This document shows positions 1 to 8,009 of a stretch of 38,251 bases of DNA, piece by piece. How positions within the stretch are numbered: the stretch's first letter is position 1; each line of letters begins with the position of its first letter. The notes beneath the pieces are model-generated. The model was given only the letters and a program-made list of their open reading frames with translations, did no database searches and was not told the origin of the DNA. The position numbers and the translations under genes are program-made. The stretch is from Alphaproteobacteria bacterium. Lineage in GTDB: Bacteria > Pseudomonadota > Alphaproteobacteria > JAJFFI01. The DNA lies in assembly GCA_030066595.1 (NCBI GenBank), contig JASJBI010000026.1, forward strand, positions 62,693 through 100,943. Direction: 5' to 3'.

Positions 1-141
1 GTTCTGCCCGAGCACGTTGGTGATCGGCAGCTGCAAGGTCAGACGAAGGACGCGCTCCGCCGCCGCGGTCTTGCTCGCGAGGCCCGCCGCAGACACGGTC
101 AGCGCGATTGCGCCAACAAGGATCGTCGGTATGGCGCGCAT
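1..141 (-). CDS. TRAP transporter solute-binding protein, N-terminal part (runs off the window)
   Basis: This is the first 47 codons of a gene read leftwards out of the window. The ATG follows a GGGGAGG ribosome site at good spacing. Residues 1-28 form a signal peptide (Met-Arg, a hydrophobic stretch, then Ala-rich). The mature start contains LRLTLQLPITN, which resembles the first beta strand of DctP-type periplasmic receptors of TRAP transporters. Such receptors bind organic acids in the periplasm for a DctQ/DctM permease, which would lie outside the window. The rest of the protein is not visible, so the family call rests on a short motif. Another class of exported binding protein is possible. 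Confidence 0.5.
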   Translation of the reverse strand, partial: MRAIPTILVGAIALTVSAAGLASKTAAAERVLRLTLQLPITNVLGQN

Positions 142-180
142 TCCATCCTCCCCGTGGCCAGGGGCTGCGCTCCACCCTTA

Positions 181-196
181 CTGCCGTCTTCGGCAG
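181..196 (-). other. Short perfect hairpin between the Mth938-like gene and the TRAP receptor gene
   Basis: CTGCCG and CGGCAG form a perfect 6-bp stem with a TCTT loop, in the 70-nt gap between two genes read leftwards. No T-run follows on the minus strand, so it is not a convincing intrinsic terminator. It could be an attenuating or mRNA-stabilising hairpin, or chance. Confidence 0.25.
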
Positions 197-211
197 GCTC
201 CCTACCGACCC

Positions 212-583
212 TCAACAGGTGGAATGGAACAACCCGCCGACACGGGCCGTCTGCCGCAGCTCGTTGTACCGGGTTGCGGCAGCTTCGGTCTGGAGCACCT
301 CCACCGCCACGCCTTTTTGCTCGAGCATGCTCAGCGTTTCGGGGCACACCTGCAGGCGTTCCCAAACGCCCTTGGACAGGACGACGACATCGGCGCCGTG
401 CTCGAGCAGCTCCGCGACGTCCGCCGGCTGGATCCCGGGGACGTGATGGGTGCCGGTCTCGCGCCAATCCCATTCGCGGGCCCCGCCGGGGTACAGTTTG
501 GCGTCCTTGAAGGACTTGCCCGGCACCTCCAGACGCCCCCACGACAAATGTGTGATCGGAGGCGATTGCGCATCCGGTTGCAT
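212..583 (-). CDS. Mth938-like domain protein (DUF498 / AAMDC-NDUFAF3 family)
   Basis: A 123-residue single-domain protein. The start is the internal ATG preceded by GGAGG six bases upstream; an in-frame ATG 21 bases earlier has no ribosome site. The family pattern is clear: an early SWG strand, a middle segment ending in VLSKGVWERL, then YNEL and the C-terminal GGLFHSTC, close to the ALFHTTC ending of human AAMDC. Relatives include the mitochondrial complex I assembly factor NDUFAF3, but the bacterial role is not established. It lies 116 nt downstream of the glycosyltransferase gene on the same strand. The family is secure; the function is not. Confidence 0.85.
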   Translation of the reverse strand: MQPDAQSPPITHLSWGRLEVPGKSFKDAKLYPGGAREWDWRETGTHHVPGIQPADVAELLEHGADVVVLSKGVWERLQVCPETLSMLEQKGVAVEVLQTEAAATRYNELRQTARVGGLFHSTC

Positions 584-699
584 GGCCGGCCTCCACGTTC
601 TCATGTTTGCTTGAGGGTTCGGGAATCATCGGCGAGTTCCGTCCGCGATGCAAGAGCCCGTCTTCGTCCCGTCACAAACCGATGGCGAGGCGATCCTGC

Positions 700-1968
700 C
701 TAACCTCCCGGCTCCCGCACCATCGCCTCGAGCGCCGAGGCCGCGCCGTCGGCACCCGGTTCTGTGCGCATGGCGGCGCCGATCTCGGCGGCGCGGGCAA
801 CGACGGCTGGGCGCTCGGCCGTCCTGATCGCTTCGGCCAAAGCCGCCGCCGTCAGGCGCTTCTGCGGCATCGGCGCGGGGCCCGCGCCCAGGTCCAGCAC
901 ACGGCGCCCCCAGAAGGGTTGGTCGCCGAACACCGGGCAGACGACGCTGGGACGACCCCAGCGCAGCCCTTCGTGGGTCGTGCCGGCACCGCCGTGATGG
1001 ACCAGCGCCGCGCAGCGGGGAAACAGCCAGTCATGGGGGGCTGCGTCCAGCACATGAATGCTGTTCGGGTGGGCGCCCTCCGCAAGCCCGCCCCAGCCGG
1101 TCGCCAGGATGCCGCGGTGGCCGGTCGCGTTCAGCGCTTCGAGCACGGTTTGCGTCATTCGTGCGCTGTCTTCCGCCGGCATGCTGCCGAACCCGACATA
1201 GACCGGTGGCGGTCCCGCATCGAGAAAGCGCGCCAACGCCGGGGGCGGTTCCCAGCCGCCGCCTTGCTCGAGGTGCCAATAGCCGGTGACGCGGTCCTGC
1301 GCGCCCCACTCATCCGTCACCGGCACCAGATGGCGGCTGTAGCCATGCAGGCGAGGGACGGTGCGGCCGTCGGGCGCATAGCCGTGGAACGGATCGCGCG
1401 GGCCGGCGTGAACGAGCCCCAGATCCCGGCGGCGCCACGCCTTGATCGTGGCCGAGGAAAACACCGACATCAGCCAGATCATCGCCTTGTGGCTCAGCCG
1501 GTTGCCGACCCGTCCCAGGCCGGGGATCGGCAGCAACGGCGTCGGGAAGGCGCCGGTCGGCACCACCGCCGGGATCTGAAAAGACGGCACCGCGACCGTT
1601 TGCAGCGCTTCGGCGATGTGCGGGGCGGAATGCGCCTTGATGTGATAGACGATGATGTCGGGCTCCGCCTCCCGCGCGGCGGTCCACATCTCGTGGAGCA
1701 GGCGGCGCAACATGTCCTTGGAGTCGCGCCAGACCTTAATCCTGGCCGAGACGGAGCGCAGCGCCCGCTGCATCTCCGGCGACCGGATGAGCGCGCGCAC
1801 ATCGACCGAGAAGGGTGCGGGCGTCAGGCCGTGGCGCTCGATCATCGCCTCGAAGCCCTTTCCCGTCGCGAGCGTCACGGCGTGGCCCCGTGCGCGCAAC
1901 GCCGCGCCCAGTGCCACATAGGGCTGCACATCGCCGCGCGAGCCGAAGGCGAGGATCAGGACCTTCAT
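700..1968 (-). CDS. GT1-family glycosyltransferase, sterol glucosyltransferase-like
   Basis: A 422-residue enzyme with the two-Rossmann GT-B layout. The N-terminus has the FGSRGDVQPYVALG acceptor-domain signature of sterol and polyketide glycosyltransferases. The C-terminal donor-binding half has HHGGAGTT (residues 324-331) followed by FGDQPFWGRRV, a signature shared with fungal ATG26-type sterol glucosyltransferases. It probably transfers a sugar from a UDP-sugar to a lipid or other hydrophobic acceptor; the acceptor cannot be read from sequence. It is 39 nt downstream of the Nudix gene on the same strand and is likely in the same transcript. There is no signal peptide or obvious membrane segment. 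Confidence 0.85.
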   Translation of the reverse strand: MKVLILAFGSRGDVQPYVALGAALRARGHAVTLATGKGFEAMIERHGLTPAPFSVDVRALIRSPEMQRALRSVSARIKVWRDSKDMLRRLLHEMWTAAREAEPDIIVYHIKAHSAPHIAEALQTVAVPSFQIPAVVPTGAFPTPLLPIPGLGRVGNRLSHKAMIWLMSVFSSATIKAWRRRDLGLVHAGPRDPFHGYAPDGRTVPRLHGYSRHLVPVTDEWGAQDRVTGYWHLEQGGGWEPPPALARFLDAGPPPVYVGFGSMPAEDSARMTQTVLEALNATGHRGILATGWGGLAEGAHPNSIHVLDAAPHDWLFPRCAALVHHGGAGTTHEGLRWGRPSVVCPVFGDQPFWGRRVLDLGAGPAPMPQKRLTAAALAEAIRTAERPAVVARAAEIGAAMRTEPGADGAASALEAMVREPGG

Positions 1969-2007
1969 CCGCCCAGCATTATGGTTGCCCGACGATCGGA
2001 CAGGGCC

Positions 2008-2853
2008 CTAGCTCCTGAGCCCCCGCGCGATCGCGACGTAGTCCGGGTGCTCGGGCGCGATCAGGCCGTGGCGGACGAGAAAATCGATGATCACCAGGTT
2101 GCAGTTGAACTTGAACTCGTTGGTGTCGCGCACGGTCTCGGCGACCTGCTCGATGGGCCAGAGATAGAACTCGGTAATCTCGCCGTCCGTGTTGCGCGGC
2201 ACGAAATCGGCCGGCAGCTCCAGCTCGAAGCAGAACTGCACGTCCGGCTTGAGGCCTTCGGGCGCCTCGTGGACGTAGGTGATCGCGCCCACCGGCACAG
2301 CCTTGCGGGCGAGCGCTTCGGGAATCGCCGCCTCCTCGGCGCATTCCTTGACCAGATTGTCCATCAGGCCGATGCCGATGGGCTGGCCGCCGGCGACCAT
2401 GTTGTCGAGCAAGCCCGGATAGGTGCGCTTGTTCGGGGACCGCCGGCCGATCCACATCTTGAGCGCGTCGCCCTCCCGCACATAGCCGCTCAGATGCACG
2501 CCGTAGGCGCGAACCCCGAAGGCCGGCACGGCGGCCCGGTCCAGCTGCAAGAGCGGCGGGACCGAGAAGCCGGTGCCGACGGGGTAGAGCTCGCCACGCA
2601 AGCCCGAGATCGCGCCATCCTCAGCCAGGGCGGCGGCCACCTCGGCCACGGCTTCCGAACGCGCGGCGTAGTCGGTCAGCTCGGGAGCCAGGAGGATCCG
2701 GTCGGTCTCAACCGAAAAGACGGAGGGAAACGCGGTTAGCCGCGCGGCGATACCGTCCCGCAGGTGGCCCACGATCTCGCCCGCCACGATCCAGGGCCGA
2801 AAGCCCGCGGGGTCGTGGTTGTGGCACTCGCGGATGCGGTCCAGAAAGCTCAC
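2008..2853 (-). CDS. Nudix hydrolase with N-terminal DUF4743 domain
   Basis: A 281-residue protein. The proposed GTG start overlaps the TGA stop of the upstream membrane-protein gene (GTGA), suggesting translational coupling; no ribosome site is visible and the frame is open further upstream. Residues about 1-120 match the DUF4743 region found before some Nudix domains in yeast Tnr3-like and plant NUDT20/24-like proteins. The Nudix box appears as GGQPIGIG followed by KECAEEAAI: the usual R-E pair is K-E and the first box glutamate is replaced, as expected for this subfamily. Relatives act on thiamine-type diphosphates, but the substrate here is inferred. The C-terminus has WPIEQV and the usual closing helices. 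Confidence 0.85.
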   Translation of the reverse strand: MSFLDRIRECHNHDPAGFRPWIVAGEIVGHLRDGIAARLTAFPSVFSVETDRILLAPELTDYAARSEAVAEVAAALAEDGAISGLRGELYPVGTGFSVPPLLQLDRAAVPAFGVRAYGVHLSGYVREGDALKMWIGRRSPNKRTYPGLLDNMVAGGQPIGIGLMDNLVKECAEEAAIPEALARKAVPVGAITYVHEAPEGLKPDVQFCFELELPADFVPRNTDGEITEFYLWPIEQVAETVRDTNEFKFNCNLVIIDFLVRHGLIAPEHPDYVAIARGLRS

Positions 2854-3734
2854 GTCGCGGTCAGGATCGACAACACCATCACCACCGAGCCGAGCAGCAG
2901 CAGGGGTACCGAGCCCACGACCAAGAGGAGCACCGGCCGGAACGCGCGCGCGAACAGGCCGTCGCCGCCCGGCCGCTCGCCGAACACCAGGTGGGCGAAG
3001 AAGATGGGCACCAGGAACAGGAGCACCCAGAGGCTGGTTTCGGTATAGAGCCCGAGAATGGTGACGATCGCGAACAGCGCGCTGGTCGAACCGAAGACCG
3101 CGCCGCGGCCGAAGGGCAGGGGGCCGTCCGGACGAAGGATGACAGCGATCCAGTTCCACAGCAAAGCCGCGCTCACGGCCGCGGCGAGGGCACCGGCGAG
3201 CTGGGCCATCGCGATCGAGGCGAAGTGAAAGCCGAGACCCGCGGCGCCCACGCTCCCGATCAGCAGCAAGATCCCGGGGGCGAGGCTGTAGGGCTCTTTG
3301 GCGCGCAGACGGGAGAGGCGCAGGAAGGCGAGCGCGCCGCCAATCCACAACATGGCCACCGTGAAGACCGCGAACAGGTCGAACCCCTTGAGCTTGGGCC
3401 AGGCCAGCCAGATCGCGATCACGGCGGGCCAGGCCACGCCGGCCAGTGGCACCAGCCAGGCCGGCCCCTTCGGCCGGATCAGATCCAGCGCGATGCCGAG
3501 GGTCAGGCCGATCAGGGCGACATAGGCGAGCTTCTGGCTCGACGCCCGGGGCGGGTACGGCGGCAGACCCAGGGTCACCACATAGGCGGTGAGGAAGGCG
3601 ATCGGAATGGCGGCGGTGGCGAGCGGCGGCGTTTCGTCGCCCTTGTCGCCGAGCGCCAGTCGAATGGCGGCCATGAGGACGAGCGCGGCGACGGCAGGAA
3701 CGATAACGCTTTGGGTGATGGGATCGGCGAACAT
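2850..3734 (-). CDS. Multi-pass membrane protein, paralogue of the 4512-5396 gene
   Basis: A 294-residue hydrophobic protein with about eight predicted membrane segments. I do not recognise a named family. The ATG was preferred over a GTG 15 bases upstream because it aligns exactly with the start of its paralogue (MFADPITQSV against MRDELLLQTV) and gives the same length. Shared landmarks are PPYPPRASSQKLAYV, where the paralogue has PPLPPRASTQKLAYV, and a mid-protein LAPGILLL followed by GFHFAS. It sits downstream of the yceI terminator, so it probably has its own promoter, and it overlaps the Nudix gene. Function unknown. Confidence 0.75.
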   Translation of the reverse strand: MFADPITQSVIVPAVAALVLMAAIRLALGDKGDETPPLATAAIPIAFLTAYVVTLGLPPYPPRASSQKLAYVALIGLTLGIALDLIRPKGPAWLVPLAGVAWPAVIAIWLAWPKLKGFDLFAVFTVAMLWIGGALAFLRLSRLRAKEPYSLAPGILLLIGSVGAAGLGFHFASIAMAQLAGALAAAVSAALLWNWIAVILRPDGPLPFGRGAVFGSTSALFAIVTILGLYTETSLWVLLFLVPIFFAHLVFGERPGGDGLFARAFRPVLLLVVGSVPLLLLGSVVMVLSILTAT

Positions 3735-3797
3735 CGGCTGAGGGTGCACGCTTCCGAAGATCGCACAGGATGAAACATATTCGCGCGCCGAACCATC

Positions 3798-3833
3798 AAA
3801 AAGGCGGGCGGCGCCGGGCCATCCCGGCGCCGC
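3798..3833 (-). terminator. Intrinsic terminator after yceI
   Basis: An 11-bp perfect GC stem (3808-3818 with 3823-3833) and a 4-base loop, followed on the minus strand after five bases by TTTTT. It lies 25 nt past the yceI stop and before the next membrane-protein gene, separating the two transcription units. Confidence 0.75.
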
Positions 3834-3857
3834 GCCCTAGGCCTCGCCGACCTGAGG

Positions 3858-4448
3858 CTATTTCTTGTGCCCTTCGACCTCGATGAAGAAGGTGATTTCG
3901 TCGCCCAGGTTGGGGACGCCGTACTTCATCCCGAAATCACTGCGCTTCACGCTGCCGCGGGCGGAAAAGCCCGCGACCAGCACGCCGTTGTACTGGGGCA
4001 GGGGGTGCGGCGCCTTCTTGTTGAAGGTGACGTCGAGGCTGATCGGGCGGGTCACGCCGAGCATGGTGAGCTCGCCGTTGATCTTGCCCGTGTTGTCGCC
4101 GGTCTTCTCGATCGACTTGCTGGTGAAGGTCATCTCAGGGAACTCGGAGGCGTTGAAGAAGTCCGGCGAGCGGAGATGGTCGTCGCGTTTCTGATGATCG
4201 GTATCCACGCTGGCGGTGTCGACGACAATGCTGACCTTGCTCTTGGAGACGTCCTGATCGTCGAACACGAACTCGCCCTCGAACTTGTTGAACTGCCCGA
4301 ACATGTCCGAGTAGCCCAGGTGATTGACCGAGAAGATGATGTTGGTGTGGTCCGGGTCGACCTTGAATGTGTCCGCGGCTTGCGCCGAAAGCCCGGCGAC
4401 GCACAAGGCGGTGGCAACGGCGAGGGCGGATATCGTCTGAGAGTGCAT
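3858..4448 (-). CDS. yceI: YceI family periplasmic protein
   Basis: A 196-residue exported protein. The ATG has AGGAG seven bases upstream; a TTG immediately before it is not needed. Residues 1-24 are a signal peptide cleaved near SAQA. The mature protein starts with the YceI hallmark FKVDPDHTNIIFSVNHLG and continues with the lipocalin-like beta-barrel pattern (DDHLRSPDFFNASEFPEMTF, LTMLGVTRPISLDV, then FGMKYG and GDEITFFIEVEG). Family members bind polyisoprenoid or other lipids in the periplasm and are often induced by base or osmotic stress; no ligand can be assigned here. It sits between two paralogous membrane proteins, on the same strand. Confidence 0.93.
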   Translation of the reverse strand: MHSQTISALAVATALCVAGLSAQAADTFKVDPDHTNIIFSVNHLGYSDMFGQFNKFEGEFVFDDQDVSKSKVSIVVDTASVDTDHQKRDDHLRSPDFFNASEFPEMTFTSKSIEKTGDNTGKINGELTMLGVTRPISLDVTFNKKAPHPLPQYNGVLVAGFSARGSVKRSDFGMKYGVPNLGDEITFFIEVEGHKK

Positions 4449-4511
4449 CAATATTCTCCTTTCGTTGTTTGTTCGAATGGGAACATGGGCCGCGGCGCGC
4501 TGCCAAGACGG

Positions 4512-5396
4512 TCAGGGCCCCGAGCTGGTCGAGAACAGGGTGATGGCGGCGACCGCCACGACGACGGGAACCAGGCTCACGGCGAACAGCAGGGCGGGCC
4601 TGGAGGCGCGCGCGACAATCCCGGTCCCGGCGGGCCTGTTGCCGGAGACGGTCGGCGCCAGGAAGACCAGCAGCATGATGGCGAGCGCCCAGCCCGCCGT
4701 CTTCGTGAAGAAGGCGAGGATGCAGGCGAGGGCGAAGAGCGCGCCGCCGGCGCCGCAGAGCGCGCCAAAACCGAAGCGCGCCGCCAGGGCCGGGCGCAGC
4801 AGAAGCGCGAGCCAGTTCCACAAGAGATAGGCGCCGATGGCGACGGCCAGCGCGCTGGCGAGCTGCATGACCGAGGCCGAGGCGAAGTGAAATCCCAGTG
4901 CGGCCACGGCCAGGCACGAGGACAACAGCAGAATGCCCGGCGCGAGCGGGCGATCGCCGTCGGTAGACAGGGTGGTCAGGCGGTCGAACGCGAATGCGCC
5001 GCCGGCCCACAGCCCAGCCAGCGCCAACAGGTCCGCGGTCTGGCCCGTGCGGATCTTGGGCCAGCCCAGCCAAAGGGCGACGGCTCCGATAGCGACCACC
5101 GCGCCCAGGCGCAGCGCCCTGCTGGAAAGCCTCTCGCCCAGCACGTCGACAGCGATGCCGATGATGAGCCCTGCCAGGCAGACATAGGCGAGCTTCTGCG
5201 TCGACGCGCGGGGCGGCAGGGGCGGCGCCCCCAAAACCCAGAGATAGACGAGCAGAAAGGCGATCGCGACGGCGGCGCTGGCAATCGGCAGCAGCGACGG
5301 CCGCGAGGTCCTGAACAGGGCGAGCGCCAGCCAGAACAGGACCAGCGTCGCCGCCAGGGGAAGCCCGACGGTCTGCAGCAGCAGTTCATCGCGCAT
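4512..5396 (-). CDS. Multi-pass membrane protein, paralogue of the 2850-3734 gene
   Basis: A 294-residue integral membrane protein with about eight hydrophobic segments. The ATG follows a GGGAGGGG ribosome site. It aligns with the 2850-3734 product along its whole length: PPLPPRASTQKLAYVCLAGL near residues 57-76, WLGWPK, LAPGILLL, LGFHFAS and LLWNWLALLLRP. The two are clearly duplicates that have diverged. Its stop is 63 nt before the yceI start, so the two may be co-transcribed. No known catalytic motif or named domain was recognised. Polyisoprenoid or quinone-related work with YceI is only a context guess. Confidence 0.75.
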   Translation of the reverse strand: MRDELLLQTVGLPLAATLVLFWLALALFRTSRPSLLPIASAAVAIAFLLVYLWVLGAPPLPPRASTQKLAYVCLAGLIIGIAVDVLGERLSSRALRLGAVVAIGAVALWLGWPKIRTGQTADLLALAGLWAGGAFAFDRLTTLSTDGDRPLAPGILLLSSCLAVAALGFHFASASVMQLASALAVAIGAYLLWNWLALLLRPALAARFGFGALCGAGGALFALACILAFFTKTAGWALAIMLLVFLAPTVSGNRPAGTGIVARASRPALLFAVSLVPVVVAVAAITLFSTSSGP

Positions 5397-5502
5397 GGCG
5401 CGCGCCCCCTCCCGTCAGCCGGACAGCGTCGTGCGCATCCGTGGCGGCAAGAGTGACGGCGTTTGCGGGGAACCTGGGATCACAATCGCGTGAATGTCCG
5501 CA

Positions 5503-6258
5503 TCAACGGCCGAACGCCGAAACACGCGTCGCGGTCGCCGGGTCGAGAAACCCCGCGACCGTCGCGTCGGTTTCGAGCGCCATCGCTTCCGCGACCGACA
5601 TGGCGCAAGCGCGGTTCAGGATGCGCTTGAGGTCGCGGACGCGGGCGGCGGGTAGCGCCGCGACGCGCTGGGCCAGTGCGTCCGCCTCGGCCCTGAGCTC
5701 CGCCTCCGGCACGACCTTCCAGGCGATGCCTATCTCATGTGCCGTCCGGGCGTCGAAGCGGTCTCCGAACAGGATCATTTCCTTGGCCTTCGGCAGCCCG
5801 ACCAGCCGCGGCAGCAAGGCCGTGACGCCGCCGGTGACGAACACGCCGAGCAGGATCTCCGGAAAGAAACAGCGCGTGTCCTCGGCGAAGATCGCGAAAT
5901 CGCAGTTCAGCACCCATTCGAGCCCGCCGCCCACGGCCCAGCCGTGGATCGCCCCGATCACGATCTTGTCACCGAGCACCAGCAGGCGGGTGATCTCCTG
6001 GATCGAGTCCACATAGGCACGGGTCTCGGCCTCGCTGCCCGCTTGGTCGTCGAACTCCTTGAGATCGTCCCCGGCGCAAAAGGCGCGGCCCGCGCCGGTC
6101 AGAATCACCACACGGGTCTCCGGGTCCGCCGCGGCCTCGGTCAGCGCGGCGGCCAGATCCGCCAGCAAGGTCGGGTTGATCGCGTTGAGCCGGTCGGGCC
6201 GGTTCAAAGTGACGGTGCGGACGCCGTCCCGACGTTCGGTCAGCACGGTTGCGGTCAT
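5503..6258 (-). CDS. Enoyl-CoA hydratase/isomerase family protein
   Basis: A 251-residue crotonase-fold protein. It has the early LNRPDRLNAI motif, the first oxyanion-hole segment GAGRAFCAGDDLKEF around residues 55-69, and the second around IHGWAVGGGLEW. The C-terminal helices include RVAALPAARVRDLKRIL. It should act on a CoA thioester, hydrating a trans-2-enoyl-CoA or isomerising or cleaving a related substrate; the exact reaction is open. Its ATG overlaps the stop of the acyl-CoA ligase gene (ATGA), so the two are translationally coupled. Together they suggest activation and then modification of an organic acid. Confidence 0.88.
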   Translation of the reverse strand: MTATVLTERRDGVRTVTLNRPDRLNAINPTLLADLAAALTEAAADPETRVVILTGAGRAFCAGDDLKEFDDQAGSEAETRAYVDSIQEITRLLVLGDKIVIGAIHGWAVGGGLEWVLNCDFAIFAEDTRCFFPEILLGVFVTGGVTALLPRLVGLPKAKEMILFGDRFDARTAHEIGIAWKVVPEAELRAEADALAQRVAALPAARVRDLKRILNRACAMSVAEAMALETDATVAGFLDPATATRVSAFGR

Positions 6259-7541
6259 CTCTCCTCCTCGTGGATCACGCGACGGGTCTTGCCGGCCGTG
6301 CGCGGCAGGCTGCCCGGGGCCAGCAGCGTGACCGTGGCGGTCACGCCCAACGCGTCCTTGATCGCGGCTTCGAGCTCTGCGGCGGTCAGCGCGCCGCCCT
6401 CGGCGAGCTCCGCCTCGACCGGAAGCCGATCATAGGGGCCGGGACCGGCGAGCACGATGCGATATTCGCCGCTGAGCGCGGCGTATCGGTTCAGCACCGC
6501 CGCCAGCATCGTCGGGAACACGTTGATGCCGCGTATCACCACCATGTCGTCCGCCCGTCCGATAACCCGGAACCGGGGCGCGGTCCGCCCGCAGGCGCAG
6601 GGGTCGAGGCCGGTCAAGACGACGATGTCGCCGGTGCGGAAGCGAACCAGCGGCTGGGCTTCCTTCTGCAGATGGGTCAGCACCAGCTCGCCGCTCTCCC
6701 CCTCCTGCCAGGGGAGCGGCGCGCCCGTCTCCGGCTCGATGAGTTCCGGATAGAGCAGGTCGAGGGCGACGAAATGCAGGTCCGGGTTCAGGACGCACTG
6801 TCCGGCGAAGTTGCAGAGCACATCGGAGACCCCGTAGTTGGCGTTGCGTGCGGCGAAGCCCCATACGGATTCGAGCCGCCCCCGAAACGCCGGGTCGTCG
6901 AGCCCCGCCTCGCCGCCGAACAGGCCCAGCGTCAGGCCCAGGTCGCGGGGGGCCAGCCCCGGGAAGTCGTCCGCGAGGACCCGCTCCAACACGGCCGGAT
7001 AGGAAGGCGTGCAGGAGATCGCCGTGGCGCCGACCTCGCGGATGAGCCGGATCAAGCCCGCGCTGCCGCCCACGCCGTAGGGGATGACCATGGCGCCGGT
7101 GGCCTCGAGCGTGGTGTGGTCGGTGAAGCCGCCCATCCAGAGCTGGTAGTTGAGGCAATGGACCACCCGGTGGCCGGGACCCAAGCCGGCCGCGGACTGG
7201 GCGCGGGCGCCGGCCATGGCCGTGTCACGGGCATCCCGCGCGGTGAGCGCCAGGTTCATGGCCTGGCCGGTGGTGCCGGAGGTGCGATGCAGGCGGATGA
7301 CCTGGTCCGGATCGACGGCCAGATAGTCGCCGAAGGGCGGGTCCGCCGCTTGGCTCTTGCGCAGCATCGCCTTGTCCGAGAACGGCAGCTCGGACAGCGC
7401 TTCGAACCGGTCGGACGGCGCCTGACCGCGCCAGAGCTCTTGAAACAGCGTCGACCGCCCCGCCACCCACGCAACCTGAACGGGCCAACGCGCGCGCTGC
7501 AGGCGTTCGACCTCGTCGAGGGGAAGGAAGTCGCTCTGCAT
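6255..7541 (-). CDS. AMP-forming acyl-CoA ligase, phenylacetate-CoA ligase (PaaK) family
   Basis: A 428-residue ANL-superfamily enzyme. I chose the ATG at MQSDFLPL, because the 33 upstream in-frame residues look non-coding and overlap the DUF3126 gene. The AMP-binding loop is HRTSGTTGQ (SGTTG at residues 88-92). Later motifs are NANYGVSD, RFRTGDIVV and the C-terminal hinge region IGRADDMVVIRGINVFP, all of the PaaK type. It would activate a carboxylic acid (aryl or aliphatic) with ATP and CoA. No oxygenase genes of the classical phenylacetate pathway are nearby, so the substrate is unknown. It is coupled to the downstream enoyl-CoA hydratase gene. Confidence 0.85.
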   Translation of the reverse strand: MQSDFLPLDEVERLQRARWPVQVAWVAGRSTLFQELWRGQAPSDRFEALSELPFSDKAMLRKSQAADPPFGDYLAVDPDQVIRLHRTSGTTGQAMNLALTARDARDTAMAGARAQSAAGLGPGHRVVHCLNYQLWMGGFTDHTTLEATGAMVIPYGVGGSAGLIRLIREVGATAISCTPSYPAVLERVLADDFPGLAPRDLGLTLGLFGGEAGLDDPAFRGRLESVWGFAARNANYGVSDVLCNFAGQCVLNPDLHFVALDLLYPELIEPETGAPLPWQEGESGELVLTHLQKEAQPLVRFRTGDIVVLTGLDPCACGRTAPRFRVIGRADDMVVIRGINVFPTMLAAVLNRYAALSGEYRIVLAGPGPYDRLPVEAELAEGGALTAAELEAAIKDALGVTATVTLLAPGSLPRTAGKTRRVIHEEER

Positions 7542-7582
7542 GAGACCAGGCGCCGCCCTTTGGCGTTGCCCGGGCGCTGGCC

Positions 7583-7810
7583 TCAGGTCAGCTCGGCCAC
7601 CGTGGGCAGGTCCTCTTCCAGGATCGCCATGTTGAAGCAATAGGACACGCCGCCGTCCTCGTCGTCGCGATGAATGACGCCGATGAACTCGTCGCCCAAG
7701 CTGACTTCGACCGAATCCCCCCGTCTTCCGGCCAAAGCAAGCTTGATTCGATCCGTGCCAAAGGTCTGTCGCAGGTATGCCTGAACCCGCGTAACTTCCG
7801 AGTGATCCAA
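7583..7810 (-). CDS. DUF3126 family protein
   Basis: A 75-residue soluble protein starting at TTG, which is set by an AGGAGA ribosome site five bases upstream. The pattern VQAYLRQTFG, a central variable strand, GDEFIGVIHRDDEDGG and SYCFNMAILEEDL matches the small DUF3126 family of Alphaproteobacteria, which has no assigned function. Its stop is 41 nt before the acyl-CoA ligase gene on the same strand. The use of a TTG start with a strong ribosome site may tune its level. Confidence 0.88.
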   Translation of the reverse strand: MDHSEVTRVQAYLRQTFGTDRIKLALAGRRGDSVEVSLGDEFIGVIHRDDEDGGVSYCFNMAILEEDLPTVAELT

Positions 7811-7855
7811 GGCTTTCTCCTAGTCTCGCTGCACGTCCGGTGGTGTACCCACCCT

Positions 7856-7875
7856 ATTGTATGCCAAATTGTATG
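7856..7875. repeat. Direct repeat ATTGTATG x2, 12-bp period, upstream of the DUF3126 gene
   Basis: ATTGTATG occurs twice (7856-7863 and 7868-7875). Read on the minus strand this gives CATACAAT twice, and each contains a TACAAT sequence close to a -10 box. It lies about 50 nt before the TTG start of the DUF3126 gene, in an otherwise GC-rich gap. It is a plausible promoter or regulator site; no matching -35 at ideal spacing was found. Confidence 0.4.
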
Positions 7876-7952
7876 TACCACGCCCAAGTTCAAGCACCGA
7901 ACGGTTGTTTGGCTAGAGCGCGATCCGCCCGAATTGCCGGTTGGTGATCCAG

Positions 7953-7984
7953 GCGCACGGCCCCCCAAGCAGGAGGCCGTGCGC
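7953..7984 (-). terminator. Strong hairpin after the oxidoreductase gene, possible terminator
   Basis: A perfect 10-bp stem (7953-7962 with 7975-7984) with a 12-base loop, 25 nt beyond the stop of the 8010-9047 gene. No T-run follows on the minus strand, so termination would have to be weak or factor-dependent. Confidence 0.45.
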
Positions 7985-8009
7985 CGGCAGAAGCAGACAT
8001 GACAGGTTG

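Noticed and set aside
607..2739. A 710-codon open frame on the plus strand
   Set aside because: It lies antisense to the glycosyltransferase and Nudix genes, has Arg/His/Gln/Gly-rich low-complexity translation and no family pattern. It is a GC-rich shadow frame.
3867..5456. A 529-codon plus-strand open frame
   Set aside because: Antisense to yceI and the membrane protein, with no recognisable domain; a shadow of GC-rich codons.
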